DNA of 64,000 nt from Rodentibacter ratti. Lineage in GTDB: Bacteria > Pseudomonadota > Gammaproteobacteria > Enterobacterales > Pasteurellaceae. Of this stretch, positions 9,698-17,971 are shown in pieces. The notes beneath the pieces were generated by a model, which was not told the DNA's origin, did not search any database, and was given only the letters and a program-made list of their open reading frames with translations. The stretch lies in assembly GCF_002000485.1 (NCBI RefSeq), contig NZ_MLAJ01000003.1, positions 124,001-188,000 of the forward strand, read 5' to 3'. Within the stretch, counting starts at the first letter, position 1; each line of letters starts with the position of its first letter. The position numbers and the translations under genes were made by a program.

Positions 9698-11375
9698 CTA
9701 CATCTCATCATATCCAATCATACCAAACGCATTTTTATTCTGTAATTTCATATCTGCTGGAATCTCTTTCGGCACTTCTGCTTCTAAATATTGGTTAAAT
9801 ATATCTGCAATAAATTTTGCATAAACAATGGATTTAGTGTCAAATACAAATAATTTTGTATAAATGCGCAATGTACAACTATTCTCTGTTTTAACAAACC
9901 GAGCAATATTTTTTGAAGCTATATTAAAATAGCGATTTTTATCAGTTTTTAACTGGTATTGTGCTTCTGCAGCTGATGAAAATGCCTGGTACATTTTTTC
10001 AAATTGTTCAATATTTTTAATTGTAATATTATCATTATCGTAACTGTCATCCCCTTTTTCAGGGGAATAACAGAAATGGAACTGTGTGGGACGTTCTGAG
10101 GTAGCAACACTACCTAAAATCGGGAAAACCCAACTTTCTTTACGATTAGCTAGCTGATTTAAATCTTCCAAAAATAATGAAAAATTCGGGCATTCATCTT
10201 CATTATTAACCAAATAATAGCTAATTGGATTATCGGGGCTAGTTTCCACTTCTTTTGCGATAAAATTAAATCCACCAATTTTGGCAATATGGTAAGCAAA
10301 CCAACTAGTTACAGGCTCCATAAACCCTGATGTGCTAACAATGGTAATTTTGGAGCCCCGATCAATACAACAGCCATAAGGACGATTTTTTCTATAATTT
10401 ACTACAACAATTTTATCACTTGGATTTTCAGAAGGGCTAATCGCATTAGCCAAATTAAATAGATGAAAACAATCTGATTTTCCTACTGTTTTAATAATCT
10501 CCGTTTCAGAAATATATTTACGAGTTAAAATTGTACTTAATGGTTGATAACGTGGTAAATAATAAAGTTTCGTATATTGTCTATCATAGTTAAAACGGAA
10601 AGATTGCAAAATTCGAGATTTGAACTCTGTTATTTCTGCCTCCTCTTTATCCTCTTGCATGATTTCTGAAAAAGCACTAGCAATCAAACCTGCTGGTACA
10701 GCAAAAATTGCAAGAGTTAAAATACCAATAATACTGGCGATGAGGCGACCTATTGTTGTGATTGGAGGTGTGTCAGCAAAACCGCCAGGATCACCAATAT
10801 ATTGCAGAAACGCCCATACTACCGAAGTCCAGCCGTTGTTATATACCTCAGGCTGAGCTTGGTGCTCAACAAAATATAGAATAAAAGATAGAATTAGAGT
10901 AATAATTACTAAAAACCCCTAAAGAAACACGCATTTCATCTTGTTTTGCCTTAAAAGCTCGGCTAAGAATTTGAATTGACTTTAAATATCGGAAAATTCG
11001 ACATAAACGAAACACTCGTAAAATTTGTACTGTTGTTGCTGAGATAGGAAAAATAAAAGTAAGAAAAAAAGTATAGGTTGATAGAATATCTATCAAACCA
11101 TAAAAAGAAAAACAGTATTTTATTCTTCCAATTAACCCCTGATATTTTTTATCAATTAAATCAATACACCAAATGTGTAATGAAACTTCAATAGTAAAAA
11201 TAGCAAGAGTAATATAATCAATAATATTCAGCCAAAGGCTGTATCGTTGACGAATACTTTCATATGTAGAAAGAAATATACTAAATGTGGATAAAGCAAT
11301 AAAAAATAAAATGATATAATTAATTCTGTTATGCCATTCTTTACCCTCTAAACTATCATTAAAAATATGAGCCAA
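9698..11375 (-). pseudogene. Voltage-sensor ion channel with a large cytosolic domain, split by a frameshift
   Basis: Two adjacent frames together encode a channel of about 558 residues. Codons 1-154 (from 11375) hold a voltage sensor: S1 near NYIILFFIALSTF, S2 near IDYITLAIFTIEV, S3 near LIDILSTYTFF, and an S4 with arginines every third residue (LRVFRLCRIFRYLK). A one-base change in the run of five A at 10911-10915 (plus strand) ends this frame; removing one base joins it to LVIITLILSFILYFVEH (S5), a pore segment, S6 (LTLAIFAVPAGLIASAFSEIM), and about 300 cytosolic residues I do not recognise. The pore reads QYIGDPGGFADTPPITTIG and lacks the potassium TVGYGD filter. The only start near the head of the frame is a TTG. 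It lies 32 nt after the 11408-12100 gene and is probably cotranscribed with it. Confidence 0.75.
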
Positions 11376-11407
11376 ACGTAATTTTAATGTTTTTTTGATA
11401 ACTCCAT

Positions 11408-12100
11408 TTAAGTATCCTTCTCAGTTTCTGATAAGCGCTTACGACGATTTCTTTCTTTTTGAAAACCATACATATCAATAATCTTAGCTTTTGTATAATG
11501 CCAATTGGTTGAATTATGATTACTATCCTTGACAAAACGCTCTTTTTGCAGCTCATCGATAACTTGTTTATTTTCCAGATAAAAATCATAAATTTTAATA
11601 ATATTTTTTTGGGTTACTTTAGAATTAGAGAATTCAAAAGTTTTACAAAAGAATGAATCAAATGCCGGTAATATACCAAACACTCCTAATATAATTTTAG
11701 TAATCAATGTTTTAGTTGGTTTATTCTCTCCATCAGAAATTTTATCAAAAATAACCTGATAAATTTTAAGAATTATTTCTACTTTCTCAGGGGTTCTATA
11801 ATCCTCAACATCAATTTCCCAAACCGTCTTATCTTGACAATAAACCCATTCAACTAGCTCTTTAAAATAGAGAGGATTTTTAGTTTTTAATAAATAACTA
11901 GATCCTCGCAACATTCCCCAGCTACCTAAATAACTCCATAAAACAAAACGGCTTTGTTCAATATTTATTTCATTTTTTAGTTTTAAGTTTCTAAAGTGAG
12001 AATAGCAAAGATCGAAGCTATAATACCGATGATAGGGCTGACTTGCTTCATCACAAAAACTAAAAAAAACATTTTTTATTTCATCAGGTTTCATCTGCAT
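11408..12100 (-). CDS. Conserved hypothetical protein, probable partner of the downstream channel
   Basis: 230-residue soluble protein with no signal peptide. Two segments look like family hallmarks: LGSWGMLRGSSYLL near residues 58-71 and LITKIILGVFGILPAFDSFF near 132-151. Similar motif pairs occur, as I recall, in many unnamed proteins of Bacteroidota and Firmicutes, so this seems a widespread uncharacterised family. The start has AAAGGA 5 nt upstream of ATG. The C-terminus is basic (RNRRKRL). It is the first gene of a two-gene minus-strand unit with the channel, 32 nt apart. Codon use is strongly AT-biased like the rest of the island. No function is claimed. Confidence 0.7.
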   Translation of the reverse strand: MQMKPDEIKNVFFSFCDEASQPYHRYYSFDLCYSHFRNLKLKNEINIEQSRFVLWSYLGSWGMLRGSSYLLKTKNPLYFKELVEWVYCQDKTVWEIDVEDYRTPEKVEIILKIYQVIFDKISDGENKPTKTLITKIILGVFGILPAFDSFFCKTFEFSNSKVTQKNIIKIYDFYLENKQVIDELQKERFVKDSNHNSTNWHYTKAKIIDMYGFQKERNRRKRLSETEKDT

Positions 12101-12127
12101 AAATATCCTTTAATTAATAATCTCACA

Positions 12128-12273
12128 ATTAGGCAACTGCCCATCTAATTTCAAAACAGAGAGATGGTTCAACTTTAGATAATAAAATTTTATCTAACAG
12201 CTTTAAATAAGATAAATAACTTAAATCATCTTTACTATCAGAGATCAAACAAGTTACCTTTCAAATTTATCAT
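12128..12273 (-). pseudogene. Possible decayed small open reading frame upstream of the channel unit
   Basis: The 12101-12532 gap holds no intact gene and is very AT-rich. On the minus strand an ATG at 12273 starts MINLKGNLFDL, and after a frame change the reading continues with SDSKDDLSYLSYLKLLDKIL and on to FEIRWAVA before TAA at 12128-12130. It looks like a short coding remnant with one indel near 12245, but the low-complexity, Leu/Lys-rich composition means chance cannot be excluded. Confidence 0.2.
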
Positions 12274-12532
12274 TTTTAAATTAGGTCAGAATGATAGCTT
12301 TTAATAATTATTTACTATTTATTACATTCAATATCTTATACTTGATAATTTACATATAGCATATAAAAATTTAATTATTTTAAAACTATTTAATGAAAGC
12401 TCTAAATATGTTAAAACTCACTTACCTCTCAATAATATATTCATATAATTTTCATTATTTTTAATAGTTATAACATTACTTCCTTTTAAATAAAATAATG
12501 GCAGAATAAATTAAACATCTGCCATTATTTTT

Positions 12533-12787
12533 CTACCAAAGTTTTAAAATTACTTGACCAAAAGCAACTAAAATGGATTGTCCATTTAAATCATAGGTAC
12601 TATTATACGATGATCCATATTTAGGTTTTAGAGTATTTCCTGAAACAACCCAAGCATCGTTTGAACTACCAAATTTTGGCTTTAATTCTTTTCCATTGAA
12701 TGTCCAAGCATCATTTGAGCTACCAAATTTAGGTTTTAATTCACGTCCATCACAAGACCATTTACTTGATAATTCTATTTTAGGCAT
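12533..12787 (-). CDS. Small four-repeat protein (about 18-residue LKPKFGSS repeats)
   Basis: 84-residue protein, no signal peptide. It is built from consecutive repeats of about 18 residues: CDGRELKPKFGSSNDAW, FNGKELKPKFGSSNDAW, VSGNTLKPKYGSSYNS, and a divergent last unit ending ILVAFGQVILKLW. Each repeat alternates an aromatic, an Asx-Gly turn and LKPKFG, which suggests beta-hairpins closing into a small four-fold beta structure; that is inference. GGAG 7 nt upstream of the ATG supports expression. Nucleotide identity between repeats 1 and 2 is high, suggesting recent duplication. I recall similar short proteins in accessory regions but cannot assign a function. Confidence 0.65.
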   Translation of the reverse strand: MPKIELSSKWSCDGRELKPKFGSSNDAWTFNGKELKPKFGSSNDAWVVSGNTLKPKYGSSYNSTYDLNGQSILVAFGQVILKLW

Positions 12788-13319
12788 ATACGCTCCTATA
12801 TTATTTTTTTAGCAGATATTTATAGTTGGTATTAACATAACAACTATAAGTAGTATACCCTTTAGTTAAACTGATGGCAAACTGTAATATTAAATGGGTC
12901 TAATATTGTAAAGTTATTTTTTCAAATCAATAAAATCAATACCTTAATTTCATATAGTAGATCAATATCAACTGTATAACTTACTTTATTAATGATCTGT
13001 ATAGAAGTATATTCTTTAGTTTTTTAACATTAGAAAAATAAAAATTTGTGACTACATCAAAACACTACTCACATGAATTTATATGTGATAATTTAAAGAA
13101 AATTCCACTTGATAAATTTGAACAGATTTTAAAGTGAAGTAGAGATCGCATTTAAAAAGATAAGCGGGCATTTTATGAACTTTTTGCAAAACTACTGCCC
13201 TTTGCCCAAAAACAGGCGTAATGACTAGAGATACAAAAATGACTTCGCTAGTATGTAATGTAGATTTTATTATCACATTGATAGTGGACCCTACGATTAA
13301 TCATGCTCACCTATAAAAA
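12788..13319. other. Gene-poor AT-rich stretch with possible decayed coding traces
   Basis: No intact gene is seen. On the plus strand, GTG at about 13048 opens a 29-codon frame (ends DKFEQILK, TGA). Further on, a frame with an upstream stop reads RAFYELFAKLLPFAQKQA and ends TAA near 13219. These resemble the end of a degraded protein but the family is not recognised. A 65-codon minus-strand frame at 13079-13276 is likely spurious. No terminator for pgtA was recognised at its 3' end. Confidence 0.35.
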
Positions 13320-14564
13320 TTAAAACAACTCTTTATAGTCCGCTTTATTCAAGCCATATTTTTTCATTCGTAAATACAATTTCTTACGAGGAATTTGTAG
13401 ATAATTTGCGGCTTCATTGATTCTCCCTTGAAAACGATCCAGCACTTCTATAATGATCTGCTTTTCATATTCATCAATAAGATTATCAAGCGATAGCTCA
13501 CTTTGTTCCTGCATCAACGAGAAACGATCATTTTGAACGGTAACGCCAACAGCATAAAGTTCGGCTGTGTGAATTAATTGGGAGATATTGCCAAGCCACT
13601 TTTGCGAAATCAGCTGTTTAATAAAATTCTCACTCACCAGTGGTTTCTTCTTATTTAATTTTTTACAAGTTTGGGCTAAATAATGGCGAAAAATCGGCTC
13701 AATATCAGAAGTTCGGCGAGAAAGTGGCAAACATTCTATTTGCGTTAAATTAAACGCATAAAAAAGCTCCGGTAAGAGGTTAAACTCTGTCAATAGTTGA
13801 TACGGAGAATATTGGCTAATACCAATAAAACGAAAATGCTGTTGCTGAATGGATAATGCCAGTCTTTTCTGTGCCGCTTGTGAGAGATATTCAATATTTT
13901 TAAGTTGCAATAACCCCTGTTGGGCTCGATCAAGGTGGGGCTGTAATTCTTCGATATCACAGGGGGCAAGTAATTCTAGGCTATGTTGAGGCGAAAAACG
14001 ATCAGCAGAAAAGCAGGCAAGATGTTGGGCCGCTAAGCTTCGCCCAGTTCCAATTTCTCCAAAAATAAAAATCGGTAATGATGTTTCTCCAAGTTGTTGT
14101 AAACGTTGGCGAAATTGTTTCATCCAATGACTCTGCCCGATAAAATGGGTTTCTAATGTTTCTTGCTGTGCATTTTTAATTGCCAGTTGCTGTTGTCTTT
14201 GGTCTAGAGCCTGCTCAAGCTGTATCAACAATTTTTCCGGTTTGATAGGTTTTTCAATAAAATAAAATGCCCCTTTTTGCATTGCTTCAATCGCCATTGG
14301 CACATCACCATGTCCGGTGATTAGAATCACAGGCAGATGTTTATCCCTTTGATGTAAACGGCTCAAAAGTTCCCAACCGGATAGTTGAGGCATATAAATA
14401 TCGCTCACAACTACGCCTTTCCAATTTTCAGGTATGATCTCTAATGCGTCTAACGGATTATTAATCGCTTTAATTCGGTATCCCTCTGCATTTAATAGTG
14501 ATTGGTAAGCATTTAATACATCATTATCGTCATCAATCAGTAACACCGTTTCTCGATCTAACAT
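13320..14564 (-). CDS. pgtA: Phosphoglycerate transport response regulator PgtA (NtrC-like)
   Basis: Two-component response regulator that, in Salmonella, activates the divergent pgtP transporter gene in response to external phosphoglycerates. It has 414 residues. The receiver domain covers 1-120 (LLIDDDNDVLNAY; phospho-acceptor in VVSDIYMP; ILITGHG; lysine in FIEKPIKPEKLL). The central AAA domain is degenerate: Walker A is GEIGTGRS, no GAFTGA sigma-54 loop is visible, and the Walker B position reads LLQLKNIEYL. A Fis-type helix-turn-helix ends the protein (RINEAANYLQIPRKKLYLRM). The start overlaps the end of pgtB. Sigma-54-independent activation is therefore likely. Confidence 0.88.
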   Translation of the reverse strand: MLDRETVLLIDDDNDVLNAYQSLLNAEGYRIKAINNPLDALEIIPENWKGVVVSDIYMPQLSGWELLSRLHQRDKHLPVILITGHGDVPMAIEAMQKGAFYFIEKPIKPEKLLIQLEQALDQRQQQLAIKNAQQETLETHFIGQSHWMKQFRQRLQQLGETSLPIFIFGEIGTGRSLAAQHLACFSADRFSPQHSLELLAPCDIEELQPHLDRAQQGLLQLKNIEYLSQAAQKRLALSIQQQHFRFIGISQYSPYQLLTEFNLLPELFYAFNLTQIECLPLSRRTSDIEPIFRHYLAQTCKKLNKKKPLVSENFIKQLISQKWLGNISQLIHTAELYAVGVTVQNDRFSLMQEQSELSLDNLIDEYEKQIIIEVLDRFQGRINEAANYLQIPRKKLYLRMKKYGLNKADYKELF

Positions 14565-16474
14565 ATTTCCTCACTATGTAAAAACTCTAAAATAACAACC
14601 GCACTTTTAGAAAGACTAGAGGCAATCGCCAATTTTCCCCCAAATTGCTGCATAATGCGCTGGCAAATCGTTAAACCTAATCCTAATCCGATACTTTTAG
14701 TCGTAAAAAAAGGTTGTAATAATTTATCGGCGTGATCCGTTTGCCAACCACTACCATTGTCTTCAATAAAAACACAAGTTTTGTTTTGATAACGGACTAC
14801 ATCAACTTGAATAATCGGTATGGCTTGACCCGCCTCCAGTGCATTTGAAAGGATATTAACGAAAACCTGTTCCAACAAAATTGGATTTACAAGCAAGCAA
14901 ACATCCCCTTTAATCTGCAGCTCAGCATTTAGAGGTTTATGACGAAGCTCCAATAAATTCCATGCCTCCGTCAAACTTTGTTTAAGAGAAACCACTTGAT
15001 AAGGTGTAGATGAAATTTCATTTTTAGCAAATTGACGTAATGCTTTAATAATATTAGCAATTCTCTCCGTTAATTTTTCCACCTTTTCAATAGTAAGATA
15101 ACTTTGCTTATCTTTTTGCTGTTCAAGGTGTTTTTTCAGCGTAAAAAGATAAATTGATATTGCATTCAAGGGTTGATTAATTTCGTGGGCAAGTGTCGTC
15201 ATTGTTTGCCCGACAATTGCCATTTTGGCAGCTTGAATCAATTCATTTTGCGTTTCCTGTAAATCTTTTTGAATTTTTTCTCGCTCCTGCAAAATTTGAA
15301 TATGATTATTTAATAATAAACCAATTTCTGTCAGCTCATCTTTACCACTAATATTGAGAGGTTGATTTGTTCTACCTAGATTAAGGTTTTCAATAGCATA
15401 AATAAGTTGTGAAAAACGGTAGCTTAAATGACGCTTTACATAATATTGGTTGAATAAAGCAATCAGAATAAGGAAAATAACCAATGAAGAAATAATGATT
15501 ACGCCACTTATTTTTGTTTGCTGTTTTAAATTTTCATTTAGTCGGGTAAAACTTTCTTTCGTTTTATTTAATTCTTGCTTTATTATTTGTTGCGTTTTGC
15601 TAACAATCTCATTTTTTTGATACTGAATATTTTTTAATTCAATTTGATAATGAATGATATCTTGAATCAGATTATCTAACTCATGATGAGATTCAATCAT
15701 TTGATATAGATCGTTAAACATCTGTTGCAATGGCACAATACTTGGATTTTTGATCGTATAGGAGGAATGTTGGGCTAATGTAGTAATTACCTGCTTTAAA
15801 TAGGCATAGTCTTGCAAAAGTGTGCTTTGATTAGGTTGTAAATCATATAAAAATTGCACTAATTCGCTTCTGATCTGCTCTTTTTTATCCTCTAATTGAT
15901 ATAAATAAAGTAATTCATTCTCTGATTTAGTTTTATTTTTCTCATTATAAAAAGAGGAATTTCTCAGAAAAGAATTATTCTGCCAGTTTAGTTCTTGAAT
16001 TTGTGAAATGATTTCATTGTTAAAATCATCATTTAACCATTGAATTTTAGTTAATAAAGTTTGTTTTTTCTGTAAAATCAAAAAATTATCAGATAAATTA
16101 TTATTAATTTGATCAGTTAATTGATTTAAATCATTCAAGTATTTTGTAATTATTAATTTTTCTTTCTGATTGAATAATAAAGAAGATAAATTTTCAGCCT
16201 CATTGAGTTGAGTTTTAAGATTTTTAAAACCAGCCTGTCGGTTTAAATTATTTTGAGAATAATAGAATCGTTCTAAATCATTAAAGAATACATTAAACTT
16301 ATCCTCCAATTTTAGCGCTGCATTTGTCTTTGGAAAATAATCTTCAATAATATAATTAACCTGACGATATTGAATATACCAAGCAGATAGACTTACAAGC
16401 CCAATAAGTAATGTTAATATTAATCCAATTATTGAGGCTCTCTTCAAATGTTGGGGGATTTTTCCCTGTTTCAT
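14558..16474 (-). CDS. pgtB: Phosphoglycerate transport sensor histidine kinase PgtB
   Basis: Membrane sensor kinase, 638 residues. An N-terminal membrane helix (IIGLILTLLIGLVSLSAWY, about 14-32) is followed by a long helical periplasmic region (about 35-325), a second helix (IISSLVIFLILIALF), a HAMP-like segment, the HisKA phospho-acceptor box (MTTLAHEINQPLNAI, near residue 425) and a HATPase domain (NILSNALEAG; DNGSGW; TTKSIGLGLGLTICQRIM). The ATG forms an ATGA overlap with the pgtC stop, implying translational coupling. It signals to PgtA, probably with PgtC providing the ligand input. Confidence 0.9.
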   Translation of the reverse strand: MKQGKIPQHLKRASIIGLILTLLIGLVSLSAWYIQYRQVNYIIEDYFPKTNAALKLEDKFNVFFNDLERFYYSQNNLNRQAGFKNLKTQLNEAENLSSLLFNQKEKLIITKYLNDLNQLTDQINNNLSDNFLILQKKQTLLTKIQWLNDDFNNEIISQIQELNWQNNSFLRNSSFYNEKNKTKSENELLYLYQLEDKKEQIRSELVQFLYDLQPNQSTLLQDYAYLKQVITTLAQHSSYTIKNPSIVPLQQMFNDLYQMIESHHELDNLIQDIIHYQIELKNIQYQKNEIVSKTQQIIKQELNKTKESFTRLNENLKQQTKISGVIIISSLVIFLILIALFNQYYVKRHLSYRFSQLIYAIENLNLGRTNQPLNISGKDELTEIGLLLNNHIQILQEREKIQKDLQETQNELIQAAKMAIVGQTMTTLAHEINQPLNAISIYLFTLKKHLEQQKDKQSYLTIEKVEKLTERIANIIKALRQFAKNEISSTPYQVVSLKQSLTEAWNLLELRHKPLNAELQIKGDVCLLVNPILLEQVFVNILSNALEAGQAIPIIQVDVVRYQNKTCVFIEDNGSGWQTDHADKLLQPFFTTKSIGLGLGLTICQRIMQQFGGKLAIASSLSKSAVVILEFLHSEEIC

Positions 16475-17685
16475 TTAATGTCCTCTAATTGCACAAGTAT
16501 TGAATTCATCTGTTGTTGGAAAAAATCCGTCCATAGTTTCTCTTGCTCTAATAAAAAATATCGATCATTTTTGATTTTCTTTAAATAATTAGGATCTATC
16601 GCTTGTTGCTCACTGACTGGAACTAGGGTTAGTTGATGGCGAAGTGCTGTCAATTTTCGTTCTGTTTTTTGCTCTTGTTGATAAATTAACGTCCAAACAT
16701 CTTTCAATTGATTGAGACGAAATGTGACGGCATTATCAAATAATTTTTCGACTAAATACTGCCTTAATAACAAAATATCGTAATCTATCGGTTCCTGTGC
16801 CAATAATTTTTTCTGTTGTTCGTATTGGCGGCTATTTGGCTCTAAAGGTTTAAGTGGAAATTTTGCCATATTTGGCGAAGTCACAACTTCTTGTCCTTCC
16901 GGACTTAACAAAAATTTAATAAATTCAAGTGCCGGCTTCGAGGCTTGGTTATTTTTATGTACGGCAATAAACGCCGGTGAAGCAATAGAATGAGGAAAAT
17001 AGACAAAACCAAAATCCTGATTATTGAGGTTATTCGCATAGCTATCAATACTAATACCTGCTGTTGCTAAACCGAGTTTAATTTTTTCTGCGACATTAAA
17101 GCTACGAGAAGAAATCAAGGATAAATTACCCGATAGCGTTAAAATTTCTTGCCATCCAGCAACCCAGCCTTTTTGTTGTAAAAGCATTTCCAGCATGATG
17201 TGATTACTGCCGGATCGAGAAGGTGAACTAATCAGTAAACTATTAAAATAAGCCGGATCAGTCAGGCTATTCCAATCGCGCGGCTCCGCTAAATGACGTT
17301 GTTTAAGTAAGTTTCGGTTAAATAAAATACCATAGCCAGAAAAAGCCACTGCCGTCGTTGTTGATTTGAGTTGTGAAGGCACGAGTGCATTTTGATAAGT
17401 TTTCGGTAACTCCAACAATAATCCCTTTTCCTGTAAATATTGAAATAAAAAAGGGGAAGAACTCAATACTAAATCGACTTTCTCTATATTTGGTTGAACT
17501 AATAAACGCTTAAGCGAACTTGATGTTCGATTAATCAAGCGGACTTTTTGGTTAGGAAAATTGTTTTGCCATTGTTTAACCATATGTTCGGTTGTTTCCG
17601 GCGAAAAGGTGGTAGCAATAACAATTTCGTTGGCTAATAACAGCGGACTAATCGAATACAACAGAATAAAGAGTAAAAATTTCAT
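16471..17685 (-). CDS. pgtC: Phosphoglycerate regulatory periplasmic protein PgtC
   Basis: Periplasmic binding-protein-like component of the pgt signalling system, first gene of pgtCBA. It is 404 residues with a signal peptide (FLLFILLYSISPLLLANE). The body resembles iron-type extracellular solute-binding proteins: VIATTFSPETTEHMVKQW near the N-terminus, FNRNLLKQRHLAEPRDWNSL, and ALEFIKFLLSPEGQEVV around residue 270. The frame also opens at a GTG one codon earlier; the ATG at 17685 is chosen, with AGAAGGA just upstream. A perfect CRP palindrome at 17706-17721 sits very close to this start. Ligand binding is inferred from the fold and locus. Confidence 0.88.
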   Translation of the reverse strand: MKFLLFILLYSISPLLLANEIVIATTFSPETTEHMVKQWQNNFPNQKVRLINRTSSSLKRLLVQPNIEKVDLVLSSSPFLFQYLQEKGLLLELPKTYQNALVPSQLKSTTTAVAFSGYGILFNRNLLKQRHLAEPRDWNSLTDPAYFNSLLISSPSRSGSNHIMLEMLLQQKGWVAGWQEILTLSGNLSLISSRSFNVAEKIKLGLATAGISIDSYANNLNNQDFGFVYFPHSIASPAFIAVHKNNQASKPALEFIKFLLSPEGQEVVTSPNMAKFPLKPLEPNSRQYEQQKKLLAQEPIDYDILLLRQYLVEKLFDNAVTFRLNQLKDVWTLIYQQEQKTERKLTALRHQLTLVPVSEQQAIDPNYLKKIKNDRYFLLEQEKLWTDFFQQQMNSILVQLEDIK

Positions 17686-17705
17686 CACATAATCCTTCTC
17701 TATTT

Positions 17706-17721
17706 TGTGATCTAAATCACA
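17706..17721. promoter_or_regulatory. Perfect CRP-cAMP site upstream of pgtC
   Basis: TGTGA-TCTAAA-TCACA is a perfect CRP core palindrome, extended by T-rich and A-rich flanks. It lies about 20 bp before the pgtC start codon and about 250 bp before pgtP. Close to pgtC it would overlap the promoter or leader; for pgtP it would act from a distance. Confidence 0.8.
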
Positions 17722-17819
17722 AATTTCAAATTTTCTTTTTTCTGATTATTTTCATTATGGCTTGAAATTAACTCAATTTCGATAGTCGAAAAACCACTTT
17801 CTTCAACCCAACAATTTAT

Positions 17820-17894
17820 GGGTCATTTTTGACACCCAAATGTTAAAAAATCGGTCATTTTTGTGCATTTTTAGCTGATTTTACCCGTCATTTT
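17820..17894 (+). promoter_or_regulatory. Three helically phased direct repeats upstream of pgtP (candidate PgtA sites)
   Basis: GTCATTTT occurs at 17822-17829, 17854-17861 and 17887-17894, spaced 32 and 33 bp, about three helical turns. The first two copies extend to GGTCATTTTTG, and the first lies in a GGGTCATTTTTGACACCC dyad (17820-17837). The last copy ends about 78 bp before the pgtP ATG. An activator array for PgtA is the natural reading but is inferred from position and spacing. Confidence 0.55.
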
Positions 17895-17971
17895 AATCGG
17901 GTTAACATACAAAATAATTACTACAAAGTAAGAAACATTCTTTTTTCATCATTCAAATAAGAGGAATTTCT

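Noticed and set aside
13079-13276. 65-codon minus-strand frame in the gap before pgtA
   Set aside because: No ribosome-binding site or family resemblance; the opposite strand shows slightly better coding traces.
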